Assembly: GCA_028751875.1 (NCBI GenBank)
Contig: CM054155.1
Span: 8,516,962-8,580,961, forward strand
Direction of reading: 5' to 3'
Length of the DNA stretch: 64,000 bases
Source of the DNA: Rapana venosa
Lineage: Eukaryota > Mollusca > Gastropoda > Neogastropoda > Muricidae
Both the position numbers and the translations under genes were made by a program. The notes under the pieces are model-generated. The model was not told where the DNA came from. It did no database searches and saw only the letters and a list, made by a program, of their open reading frames with translations. Below are positions 22,036 through 31,635 of this stretch, one piece after another (the stretch's first letter is position 1; the number at the start of each line of letters is the position of its first letter).

Positions 22036-25000
22036 TTTGTAATCACTTAGATTTGGGTTACAAAAAATGGAGAGAAAAAAGTTTAAAAAAACCCCACAAA
22101 ATTAAACAGGTTACAATATTTTCCCATTTCAAATTTTCATACTTTATAATTTAAAAATAATAAAAATTAAAAAGAAAATTTTTTATAGCCTGAATCTTGT
22201 AAATTTTAAAAAAAACAAAAAACGCTTTCATTCCCCATCATTTACACCATGCAAACCCCCACAAATATCAAAAAAAACAAAAATCAAATTTAAATACACA
22301 ACACACTTAGGGGGGTGGGGGAAGGGGAAGGGAGCTATTGAAAACAAAAAACAGATAACAGGGGAAATGACAACCAAAAAACCCCAAAAAATTTTGTGTG
22401 ATTTTATCCTTTTTTTGCCTTTTATTTTGGGTAATGGGGTGTGTGCCTTTCTGTGTGCGCACTTTGTGGGTGTACATACAAGAAATCCTGTATGTGTGGA
22501 TATAAATGCAGAATGAAGCTCATTGAGGGTTGGGGTACGACAATTAAAATGTATCTTCTTGATCATTTTTTTCTGTGGGATGTGGATTTCCCGCTAAAAC
22601 CAAACCAGGGCCCCAGACGAGGAGGGGGAAAACTTTAAGTCCCCCGTCCCACTGTTTAATGCCCCTTTTAGACCGCATCGGGAAACACTTGTCTTTTAGG
22701 GTTTGGGGGTTTGGGGGGTTGAACTTATGTTTTCCCATTTTTTACAATATCTTTTTTGGGTTTGCTATTGTTTTATTTTGAAGAAGCCCGTTCATAATTT
22801 GATTTGTTTTTTCAAGATATGACGCTAAAATTTAATTCCCTTTGTCATCATCATCATCATCATCATTTTTCCCATTTTTTGGGGAGTAGTATTTTAGTAG
22901 TAGTATATTTGGGATCAAAAACGTAAAGTTTTTAACATGCATAAATGCGTACCGTGGCCCCAATTTTGAATGTAAAAGTAACTCCCAAAAAACTTCTTCT
23001 TTTTTTTTTTAACTAACTTCTAAAAGCTTTTGTGACAGTTTTTTTAAAGTATCAAAACTGTTTTTTTGGGGGGGATTGGGGAGGGAGAAGGGAAAGGGGG
23101 GGGAGGAGAGGGAGGGGGGGGGAAAGGGGGGGTTCCCTTTTTTTTGGGGGGTTTGGGTGGTTGTGGGTTTTTTTTCTCTGGGAATTTTTTTTTTTTCGTC
23201 CAGATCAGACGAAGGGCCCGGGGAAAAGGCTTGACCCTCATGGTTTTGTGGGGCCCTGGCCATGTGGCAAAACCCTTTTGGGGTTACAGGGTTTTAAAAC
23301 CCTAGACTGCCCCCCCCGGAAATTTTCCGGGGGTAAAAAGGCACCCTTTTATGTCAAAAACCCGGGAAAAAAACCAAGGGGGGTCGAACCAAATAAACAA
23401 GCCAGCCCCCTTGGGCTACAGTTAAAGGGAAAGAACCCAAAATTAGTGGAGATCACTCTCCTTTGCTTGGGAACATCCAGCTGCACAAACGTAGCAAAAA
23501 TTATCGTTTTTTTTGCTCGTATTTTGTGTTTTTTTGCAGACTGCTTGGGAAGTTCTTGTTTTAAAAAGGCTGAAAACTTTTTGTGGAAAGGCATCAAAAA
23601 TTTTAAAACAGCGGGGAAAAGTGGGAAATAAAACTGTAGAATTTTCCCCAACAGTGAAGAAAACGATCGTGTATGGGTTTAGGAAATAGTGCATTTTTAA
23701 AAAAAAATGAATGAGATTTGGCCTGGGCTTATGTTTGATGTTTTTTTTGAGAAGGGGGGGGTCAGAATTACAGTGGTGATGAAGAAAGCTTTTTTTTTTT
23801 TGGGAAATTTTTTCATTTTAAAAAAATATTTTGAAGGGGAAAAACATGCTAACTAAATTTTAGCTTCCCCCGAAGTAAACAAAAATATATATACTGTCAT
23901 TGGGGAAAACTATCAGGAATATTTAAAGTATATTTCCTTTAGTAAAAAGGGAAAATTAACAAGCAGGGGACATAAGGATTTTATTCCCCAGTAAATAGGG
24001 TGCACTTGCACTGGGGAGTTAAGAGGTTAAAAAAATTTTTAAAAGTTTTTTTTTTCTTTTTTTGATTTCTTGTTGTTGTTTTGTTGTCTTTGCAGTTTTT
24101 TTTCTTTCTTCCCTTCCTTCTTTCTTTCTTTTTTTCAAAAAAAGGGTTGGTTATATCCAATCTAAATTGGATGTTTCATGTTTTAATACAAAACAATTCC
24201 TTTTTTAAAGAAATAGCACAGAAAATTTTTAAAATTTATGGCACATTTTTTTGGGAAAAATTTTTGATTCTTTTTTAAAGTATAGGGGCCATCTTTATAA
24301 AAAATAATAACAATAACAATGATGAAAATAAAAAAAAATTATCTTCTTTTATCTGGGAGGGACATTTTCTTTCCTATAATTTTTATAAAGGTTGGGGTTT
24401 TTACCTCAATTGACTTGACTAAACTTCAAAATTTTTTTTACTTGTTTTACATGACAGCTTAACCGACTGGCTAGGGGGAAGTTGAAAACTGGGGGATCGA
24501 AAAATGGGCCCCTCCTTAAATTTACCAATACGAAAGCCAAAATTTTAATCTAAAACCCTAAAAAAAGGGCTTCGTCACAACTGTTAAAAGTGGGGTTGAA
24601 AAAGAGTACATGCATTAGAAAGTCCATACTTTTCCCCACGCTCTCTGTCCATTAAAGAAAGAGAAGGGTGGTTGGCCTGCTTGGTTTTGATGATCGATCA
24701 AAATTCCTGACTTGCACCACACCCACAAAAGCGTTGCAGTAAATTTGAATCAAAACCCGAAAACTTGGATTGCCCCTTAATCAGTTAAAAAAAAGCCAGG
24801 AAGACTTCTAGAGAAAAAAAAAGAAAAGGGGACCCTTTTTATTTAACTTTTTTCCCCCGAGGCTGAAGTGGAAACAAAAACATCCCACATTATTTGCGAT
24901 GAGTTCCCTGTCTTTTGGGGCTGGGCAGTATGAACACTTTCAGCAGGGCCCAAATAAACATGAAAAAAAGGGGTTAGGTGTGTCCACAGTTTTGTTTTTT

Positions 25001-25077
25001 TTTTTTTGGGCCCTCCGCGCAGTAGCCATGAGTGGCAGCATGCAAAGTAATTTTTAATCTTTTTTCAAGGGGATTTT
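22036..25077. other. Damaged sequence, becoming cleaner towards 25 kb
   Basis: It contains a short CAT run (22845-22866), a G-rich block (about 23070-23130), a C-rich block (about 21860-21880 just upstream) and a gacttgact tail-like motif at about 24409. Sequence from about 24.6 kb looks more accurate. No gene can be supported. Confidence 0.5.
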
Positions 25078-25335
25078 TTTCCCCTGGGGTTAACATTTAG
25101 TGCCGACTCCCCCTCCGCAAAATTCTTTGATGAGACTGTAAACAAAAGGGCACGGTCGAACGCATCAAAAACTTGCACACATTTAAAAAACCTGTTCTGC
25201 TTTTTGGAAGAGTAGGCCATTGTGTGCCTGTAGGAATGGATGACAACATTGACAAAACTGCGTACACATGGGAACTGGATGTAAAAAAACCACATGAGTG
25301 CTTATTCCATTATCTTTGAAATAAAAGAATTTTTA
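25078..25335 (+). repeat. tRNA-derived SINE (family 1), 5'-truncated
   Basis: The modules are all in order: tagtgccgactccccctcc, gagactgtaaac, ggaagagtaggccattgtgt, gggaactggatgtaaaaaa and gagtgcttattccattatc. The tRNA-like head is missing or degraded. Confidence 0.8.
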
Positions 25336-25430
25336 AAAACATATATATAAAATCCTTTTGGCTTTAGCATCTATCAGGGATGGAATTCAACTCCGTGGAC
25401 TGAGGATTTTGTGGGTTTTGTTTGTTTCAG

Positions 25431-25534
25431 AGCTTCATGGCCAGACCTTGTCTCCTTTCAAAGACGTGAAGATGCGTGGTCACGTGACCTGGGTCGGCAA
25501 ATCCTCCATGGAAGTCACCATGTTTGTTGAACAG
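25431..25534 (+). CDS. Internal exon, ACOT9-like acyl-CoA thioesterase (hotdog fold)
   Basis: The exon of 104 bases has a clean acceptor (pyrimidine-rich tract ending tttgtttcag) and donor (gaacag then gtgtgg). It enters with one base of a split codon and leaves in phase 0. The peptide is about 34 residues and includes SPFKDVKMRGHVTWVGKSSM followed by EVTMFVEQ. From memory, a turn of the type G-H-V-x-W-V-G-x-(S/T)-S-M-E-V is characteristic of the first hotdog domain of mitochondrial acyl-CoA thioesterase 9/10, enzymes that hydrolyse acyl-CoA to free acid and CoA. No other exon of the gene was found, so upstream exons may lie in the damaged sequence and downstream ones beyond the window. Alternatives are another two-hotdog thioesterase or an isolated pseudo-exon. 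Confidence 0.6.
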
Positions 25535-25844
25535 GTGTGGGGGGGGGGTTCACTTTTTTTTTCTTTTCTTTTTTCGTTTTTCGTCTGTTTTAAGTTTTTG
25601 TTTATTTTAGTCTTTTTTTGTTTGTTTTATGACGATGCCTTTGAATTATTAAGATGGTATACTCTTGAATATGCTTTTCTTCACCTTCACCTATCCCGTA
25701 GTCCCGTGGACCGTGGGGACACCCATGAAGATTTTGCAACCAGCTTCCTCCACTCCCCACGGTCCTCTGCTGCACGAGGGGAGTTGTAGATGTGCAGTTC
25801 TGTTGTACAGATATTGGTTTGCAGTATGCAGCAGTACACTGCAA
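25535..25844. other. Intron-like sequence, nothing recognised
   Basis: A G run followed by T-rich sequence lies directly after the donor. The rest looks like clean single-copy sequence with no supported gene. Confidence 0.5.
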
Positions 25845-26082
25845 TGCAATGCAAAGCAAAACAATACAGTATGACAGAACACAATACAAAATACACAACA
25901 ACGCAATTGATTAAAACACTTCACTTCACTTCACCACACTACACTACACTGCACTGCACTGCCTTGCACAATACTACTCTACGCTATGCTACTCTTCTCT
26001 ATTCTACATTACACTATATTAAACTACGCTACACTACATTGCATTACATTATATTACATTACATTACACTTCACTACACAAC
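25845..26082. repeat. Degenerate ACTAC/ACATT pentanucleotide array, left arm
   Basis: Imperfect units of the types actacactac, gcaatgcaat and acattacatt. The LINE at 26083-27035 is inserted in this array, and the same type of array resumes at 27036. Confidence 0.85.
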
Positions 26083-26820
26083 ATAAACTTTCCTCTATCA
26101 CAAAAACTTCAATAGAATTCGGCAATACGTCAGTTCCTTTGTCCAACTCTGTGAAGTATTTAGGAGTAGTTCTTGACAACACACTCTCTATGAAAAAATT
26201 CATCACCCAGACCTGCCAGTCTTGCTACTATCAATTACGGCGCATAAGCGCGATTCGCAAGTATCTGTCCACTGATGCAACTTCCAAGCTTGTCACATCT
26301 CTTATTCTTTCACGTTTAGACTACTGTAATTCTCTTTTGGCTGGCCTACCGGCATCATCTATCCACTCTCTTCAACGCATACAAAACTCTGCAGCTCGAC
26401 TGGTCCTAAGAAAGAAAAAATCTGAACACATCACTCCTCTTCTGCGATCTCTTCACTGGTTGCCTGTCTCACAAAGACTGGAGTATAAAATCAATACCCT
26501 CTGTTTCAAATGTCTCCACAAATCTGCACCCTCTTATCTTTGTAACTGTCTTCACCTGTACACTCCATCCCGTTCCCTTCGTTCAGCCGCAGATACTTTG
26601 TGCTTTCGAACACCCAGATTCAAACAAACCACTGTTGGCCGTCGCTCCTTCTCTGTTTCTGGTCCATCCACCTGGAATGACCTCCCTCTTTCACTTCGTC
26701 AAAAGCCTTCACTTGATTCCTTCAAATCCAGCCTCAAAACACACTTATTTTCTACCTGAGACTTTCCCCCCACATATCTGTCCCTAATTTTCAACAACAT
26801 CTTTCACCTTCTAAGTGTTG

Positions 26821-26875
<55 letters not shown>

Positions 26876-27035
26876 GTGCGTGTGCGTGCGTAGTGCGCGC
26901 GCATGGATTTGAAATCTGTTGCTCATTATGTTTAAGGAGAGTTGCATGCCTGTAAATGATTGAGCGCAAGCGCTTCGATTTGTTTGTTTTCTACAAGATT
27001 CAGCGCTATATAAATTCCATATATTATTATTATTA
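26083..27035 (+). mobile_element. CR1/L2-type LINE, 5'-truncated copy 1
   Basis: The reading frame from about 26084 to 26759 encodes the conserved C-terminal third of a non-LTR retrotransposon ORF2, starting beyond the catalytic YADD motif. Landmarks are VKYLGVVLDNTLSM, the SRLDYCNSLLAGLP motif, LQRIQNSAARLV, LHWLPV and STWNDLPLSLR. There is no stop or frameshift over about 225 codons, ending in a TGA at 26758. The 3' UTR has a perfect TG run (about 26825-26875) and ends gcgctatataaattccatat followed by an ATT run, a 3' end typical of CR1/L2-like elements. This copy is almost identical to the copy at 35450-36165 where they overlap, so the family has been active recently. Truncation removes the endonuclease and most of the reverse transcriptase, so it is dead. 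Confidence 0.9.
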
Positions 27036-27127
27036 TTACTACACTACATTACACTATGCTACAATACACTACATTGCATCACATTACATTACACTCCACT
27101 GCACTACACTAGACTTCACCACACCGT
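27036..27127. repeat. Degenerate ACTAC/ACATT array, right arm
   Basis: The same unit types as at 25845-26082 resume immediately after the (ATT)n tail of the LINE, for example actacactacattacacta. Confidence 0.85.
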
Positions 27128-27334
27128 AATGCAGAAAATAGTTTTCCTTTTTTTTTTTTTGCTTGGCAAAATTTGTTCTTTCCTTTCAGTGTAGGGGAAA
27201 TAACCACTGCATTTTTTAAAACATCCTTGTTGAGATGGGTGATGGCACTTGTGGATACCGCCAAGGCTCTTGTGGTTAACTAATCACAACACTTGCAGAG
27301 AAGTGTGTAGAGTCACAGCACATGAATGCAGCAT

Positions 27335-27550
27335 AACTCCTTCAAATGAGACTATAAACCGAGACCCTGTGTTCGAACGCATGCAGAACATCTTGCGCAC
27401 ATGTTAAATCGTGTTCCGCTTTTCGGAAGAGTAGGCCATTGTGTGCCGGTGGAAACAGATGACAAAATTTACAAAACCGCATACACACGGGGACTGGATG
27501 TAAAAAAGCACATGAGTGCTTATTCCATTATCCTCGATATAAAAGATTAG
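27335..27550 (+). repeat. tRNA-derived SINE (family 1), clean 5'-truncated reference copy
   Basis: This is the cleanest 3' part of the family. Modules in order are gagactataaaccgagaccc, gtgttcgaacgcatgc, gcacatgttaaatcgtgttc, cggaagagtaggccattgtg, ggtggaaacagatgacaaaa, cacacggggactggatgt and attatcctcgatataaaa. It serves as the reference for reading the damaged copies. The stretch 27128-27334 upstream contains nothing recognised. Confidence 0.85.
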
Positions 27551-27699
27551 ATAAATAAGGGTCCAGGCCCAGTGCTAAAAATACTTAATGTATGCACCCC
27601 TTCCTTTTACCAAGTCCAAGTGCAGTCAGTTCCTGCTATAGTTAGCACCAGCTGGGATGGAACGGATAGCAGCTGAGAGCAGCTGAAAACTGACTGCTG

Positions 27700-27946
27700 T
27701 TTTTATTTATTTATTTATACCACTTTAAGTCATGGCAGATTTCTCTGCGTGAAATTCGGGCTGCTCTCCCCAGGGAGAGCGCATCGCCACAAGAGCAGCG
27801 CTACCTTTTTATTTTTTATTTTTCCCTGTCTGCAAGTGTATTTGTTTCCCTATCAGAGTGGCTTTTTTCTACATATTTTGCCAGGGACTACTCTCTTGTT
27901 CCTGTGGGTTCTTTTACGTATGCTAAATATTTATGTGTAACACACG

Positions 27947-27977
<31 letters not shown>

Positions 27978-28030
27978 TAGCACCCATACCACCACTCATG
28001 GTCTAATGGATGGGGGCAAAACTGTACACT
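27700..28030 (-). repeat. SINE of a second, mollusc-type family (family 3), minus strand
   Basis: Read on the plus strand it begins with a TTTA tail (27702-27718) and contains gaaattcgggctgctctccc, gagagcgcatcgccac, gtgggttcttttacgta, cacgggacctcggtttatca and tctcatccgaaagactagc. I remember this core as very common in gastropod and bivalve genomes, which is the best taxonomic hint in the window. It shares the module cacgggacctcggtttat plus ctcatccga with the family-1 SINE. Confidence 0.75.
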
Positions 28031-28095
28031 TCTGACCCAGACTTTTGCTGTCTAGGCAGGCATGTTATCCCCCCCAAAATTAAACAAAGACAGCA

Positions 28096-28117
28096 CCCCC
28101 CCCCCCCCCCCCCCCCC
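28096..28117. repeat. Poly-C run at contig end
   Basis: About 22 uninterrupted C shortly before the N gap at 28127. Probably where assembly stopped. Confidence 0.85.
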
Positions 28118-28126
28118 AAGAAGGAA

Positions 28127-28626
28127 NNNNNNNNNNNNNNNNNNNNNNNNNNNNNNNNNNNNNNNNNNNNNNNNNNNNNNNNNNNNNNNNNNNNNNNNNN
28201 NNNNNNNNNNNNNNNNNNNNNNNNNNNNNNNNNNNNNNNNNNNNNNNNNNNNNNNNNNNNNNNNNNNNNNNNNNNNNNNNNNNNNNNNNNNNNNNNNNNN
28301 NNNNNNNNNNNNNNNNNNNNNNNNNNNNNNNNNNNNNNNNNNNNNNNNNNNNNNNNNNNNNNNNNNNNNNNNNNNNNNNNNNNNNNNNNNNNNNNNNNNN
28401 NNNNNNNNNNNNNNNNNNNNNNNNNNNNNNNNNNNNNNNNNNNNNNNNNNNNNNNNNNNNNNNNNNNNNNNNNNNNNNNNNNNNNNNNNNNNNNNNNNNN
28501 NNNNNNNNNNNNNNNNNNNNNNNNNNNNNNNNNNNNNNNNNNNNNNNNNNNNNNNNNNNNNNNNNNNNNNNNNNNNNNNNNNNNNNNNNNNNNNNNNNNN
28601 NNNNNNNNNNNNNNNNNNNNNNNNNN
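28127..28626. other. Assembly gap of exactly 500 N
   Basis: Second fixed-size placeholder. It cuts the LINE fragment that continues on its right side. Confidence 0.99.
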
Positions 28627-28800
28627 AAAGATACGGTCAATGCTTATATGTCTGCCGAGGCTAAGTATGGCTAAAGGCTCTGTCATTTCCAAATGAAACA
28701 CATTCAGACATCTTTCATTTACTGCATCTGTTAGAGTATGCCAAAAATGTTGAATAACTGTACATTGCCAAAACATATGTCTAAAACTATATATTTCTAA
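28627..28800 (-). mobile_element. LINE ORF2 C-terminal fragment (L1/Tx1-like tail), cut by gap
   Basis: On the minus strand the frame reads FRHMFWQCTVIQHFWHTL and continues to SLGRHISIDRIF before it runs into the gap. H-M-F-W-x-C-x-x-I-Q-x-F-W is a familiar signature near the C terminus of L1-group retrotransposon ORF2 proteins. Upstream codons (about 28800-28860) look related but contain a stop. Clade assignment is tentative. Confidence 0.65.
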
Positions 28801-28829
28801 GTTGCCAAAAAAAATTCACAAAGATAAAT

Positions 28830-29706
28830 AATTGTTACTCCCATTACTTTTAATATAACATTTGTGCCCAAACATCTATTGGATAATTCTCAGTTGAAGC
28901 CATTTCATGTTGATATCAGAAATCTTAGACATTCATCACTATCATCGTGATGATGATTATAATAACGATGACAGTTGTAAAATAGAATCTTCATGCATAC
29001 TGCATTTTTGTTTGGCCACGATGACTGACGATTTTCAACACATGATAAGAGGACATGTTTCCTTAATAGCAACCCCCCCCCTCCCCTTCCCCCCCTCTGT
29101 GCTAAGAATGGCACGTCATGAAAGCCAGTTTCAGCGCTACACAGGAAAAACAGAAGGAAGCGATGTCCTCTGCAATTAAGGGCAACACTTTCCTTTAAAT
29201 CAGTTTGTGTGCAAGAAAAAATGGACAGAAAATTAAAATTATGACATATGTTCACACCTCGTGAGGTCAGGTGAGATGTGACGTCAGGGCAAGATCACAT
29301 TTCTTTCCTGTTCAGAAAAAAACAACTCGAATGCTCAGGTAAAAAATGAGAATTTTTGCCAGTAACATTTTTTTTTCGATGGAAGGGGAAATGATTACAG
29401 TTTTATGTGAAGAAAAATTAATGTGGATAATGCCCTGACGTCACATCTACGGGTACTTCAGGAGGATTGAACACTGGCCTGTAGAAACTGGAAGCTATGT
29501 CATGTGTACCAGAACTTAACCAAGTCACTGGAGGGACTGTGAAGATGGCTAGGCTTCTGCTGAGAGCTGGGTTTAGTGTTCTGTTCGCTGAGTTTAGAAA
29601 AGGAATATTCTGAAAATGGAATGTCATCTCCCTCCTTAGAGAAAAACAGGGGGGGAAAACCCAAACCTCTGAAACCTTGAAACTCTATGTATTTCCTGTC
29701 CCCCAG
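28830..29706. other. Clean non-coding sequence upstream of the transporter exon
   Basis: It contains a short CAT/GAT segment (about 28930-28970), a C run (about 29073-29095), and ends in a pyrimidine-rich tract with acceptor tcctgtcccccag at 29706. It is interpreted as intron. No exon was found that could carry the first three transmembrane segments of the transporter. Confidence 0.55.
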
Positions 29707-30397
29707 GTCTGGGCATGTCCATGCTGATCATGCCCACTACCGTCCTCCTCGGCTTCTACTTCAAACGGCACCGGTCTCTGGCCAACTCCATCACTAGATG
29801 CGGGGTGGGGGTGGGGACGGTGACCTTCCCGCCCTTGGCCGCCTTCCTCCTCCGCCATTACGGCCTGAGGGGGGCGCTGCTGCTGATGGGCGCGCTGGGC
29901 CTGCACACGCTGGTTGCCGCCTGGCTGCTGAGGCCCACCTCCTTTTACAAGAAAAGGAAACAGCGTCTGGACGACAAGCGTTCTAGAACACTCCTGTCCA
30001 GTGCCGGTCTCACAGCTGAGAGCTTAGAGGGCAAAGGCGATAGAGAAGGGAAAGATAACGTTTGTAAATGTGGCCAACATGGAATAAAGAGTGAGGGAGT
30101 GGACTGCAGAATCTGTGAGGGTCCAACTGGAGACAGTACAGGTAACCCTGCTGGTAATCCAGAGGGCGCCCTCAACGGTTGTGTCGTCATCCTTGAACAG
30201 GAAGTCGGAACTACTTCCTGTTCCGGAAAAAGGCCTCATGGGCAAGGACACCTGCCTGTTTTGTCCTGTCCCCTTCAGGATGCTGCCTGCTTGTCGCAAA
30301 GCACACCAGTGCTGAACAGCTGTCCCAAAGAGAACTTTCGCCGTTGTACAAGTTTAGTTTCTGATCAAGAAAGTGATCCGATAACTGCTAATGGAAG
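29707..30397 (+). CDS. Monocarboxylate transporter (SLC16/MCT family), exon a: TM4-TM6 and central loop
   Basis: The exon is bounded by acceptor tcctgtcccccag and donor ggaag|gtatgg. It starts with two bases of a split codon (a preceding G would give G-L-G) and ends in phase 2. The N-terminal part reads GLGMSMLIMPTTVLLGFYF, then KRHRSLANSITRCGVGVGT and YGLRGALLLMGALGLH, ending in LLRP. This matches the family pattern of a G-L-G helix, a Y-F-x-x-R-x-x-L-A-x-x-I motif after TM4, a Y-G-x-R-G-A motif and an L-x-R-P end of TM6. The remaining 150 or so residues are hydrophilic and cysteine- and glycine-containing, fitting the long TM6-TM7 cytosolic loop. The family moves lactate, pyruvate, ketone bodies or aromatic amino acids with protons across the plasma membrane, but the substrate cannot be told. 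GC content is far above that of the surrounding introns. Confidence 0.9.
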
Positions 30398-30703
30398 GTA
30401 TGGTTTGTGTGAGGGTGCAAGAGGTAAATGTGTGTGTATGTGGGGGTTTTGTTTTTGTTTTGCTGCTGTTTGTTTTGATTGCTTACTCTTTTAGCCGTGT
30501 TGTAGTTAGCAAGTTAAATGTGCTCCTCATTTACAAGGAGTAGGGCTATTACTACAGAGGACGCACGTATGCAGGATTTTGCATTCACAGTCAGTTGCTT
30601 CAACTCATACTCTCGACTTATTTTTCAAAGTTTAACAAATTACTTAATTGTAACTTAAATCAGGCCTATCCCTCATTTCTTTAAATGCTGAAAATGTAAA
30701 GTA

Positions 30704-30755
<52 letters not shown>

Positions 30756-30765
30756 TATATATATA

Positions 30766-30814
<49 letters not shown>

Positions 30815-30816
30815 CA
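30704..30816. repeat. (TA)n microsatellite in transporter intron
   Basis: TA dinucleotides with three short interruptions. Frames over it encode IYIY repeats and are artefacts. Confidence 0.95.
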
Positions 30817-30890
30817 CACACCTATGTTTCTAACAGGACATTCAAATCAAATCATGATCATTGTTTAAATATCTACATATTCTTGAAGAT

Positions 30891-31181
30891 AACTCTACAT
30901 AGTTTGAGGTAGAAGACAGCTCTACATAGTTTGAGGTAGAAGATAGCTCTACATAGTTTGAGGTAGAAGATAGCTCTACATAGTTTGAGGTAGAAGATAG
31001 CTCTGCATAGTTTGAGGTAGAAGATAGCTCTGCATAGTTTGAGGTAGAAGATAGCTCTATATAGTTTGAGGTAGAAGATAGCTCTACATAGTTTGAGGTA
31101 GAAGATAGCTCTACATAGTTTGAGGTAGAAGATAGTTCTGCATAGTTTGAGGTAGAAGATAGCTCTACACTATTTGAGGTC
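30891..31181. repeat. 27-bp minisatellite, ten full units, each with a let-7 seed octamer
   Basis: Ten units in exact 27-base register (starts 30891, 30918, 30945 and so on to 31134) plus a diverged eleventh from 31161. The unit is agctctacatagtttgaggt plus agaagat, with only one or two substitutions per unit. Each full unit contains tgaggtag on the plus strand, so the minus strand carries ctacctca ten times. That octamer is the reverse complement of bases 1-8 of the let-7 microRNA. The array lies in the intron between transporter exons a and b. Confidence 0.97.
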
Positions 31182-31473
31182 AGCTCTTTATTCTATCTTT
31201 TTCGAGAAATGGGAACTAAATAAGCATAGTGTACATTGATGTCAGGGTCTTCATCAGCGGCCAGCTTTATGCAAACAATCCTTTTTTAACGGGCTATAAA
31301 GTACACAAAGGCCCGACTAGTGGCTAGAGTTGTTAGTCCTGCCGTTAGAATCCAGTTCGTGATGTGATCGATTATTTCTCTGTAAAACATTGCTGTATCT
31401 TGTTTTCACCTGTAGGAACACAATACCATCTCACCAAGCAAACTTGACCATGGCTGTCACTTTTTCCTTTCAG
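31182..31473. other. Intron sequence, nothing recognised
   Basis: Clean unique sequence ending in a pyrimidine-rich tract and acceptor tttttcctttcag at 31473. Confidence 0.6.
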
Positions 31474-31635
31474 CCCTGCAGGCAGACCTGGTCGTGTGCT
31501 GGACACTCTCAGCCAGTCCAGCGTGGTCAGGTACATGTCGGCACCTCACCTAGAATTGGACGACACGCCCTGTGTGGTCACTCCTGCTGACCAGCCCTCA
31601 GACACTGCCCACAGCCCATCCCGGACACCCCTCCA
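31474..31635 (+). CDS. Monocarboxylate transporter, exon b: end of cytosolic loop
   Basis: The exon of 162 bases is flanked by acceptor tttttcctttcag and donor ctcca|gtaagg. Its first base completes the split codon left by exon a, giving serine, and the frame then reads PAGRPGRVLDTLSQSSVVRY followed by MSAPHLELDDTP. It leaves in phase 2. A serine-rich R-V-L-D-x-L-S-x-S-S-V-V-R-Y segment fits the loop just before TM7 in this family. The longer open frame around it (31390-31590) is in a different frame and is rejected. Exon choice rests on splice sites and phase agreement with both neighbours. Confidence 0.8.

Noticed and set aside
23032..23631. Plus-strand open frame of 199 codons
   Set aside because: It lies in low-fidelity sequence with long G and T runs, has biased composition and no recognisable domain.
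25986..26082. N-terminal extension of the LINE frame
   Set aside because: It translates the pentanucleotide array; homology with the other LINE copies begins only at about 26083.
30891..31181. Possible let-7 microRNA gene cluster
   Set aside because: Only the seed octamer matches; the rest of the 27-base unit does not resemble let-7 and no hairpin precursor is evident.
30891..31181. Possible CRISPR array
   Set aside because: Units are contiguous repeats without spacers, in an intron of an animal gene.
31390..31590. Open frame overlapping transporter exon b
   Set aside because: It is in a different frame from the one required by the phase of both neighbouring exons and starts within the intron.
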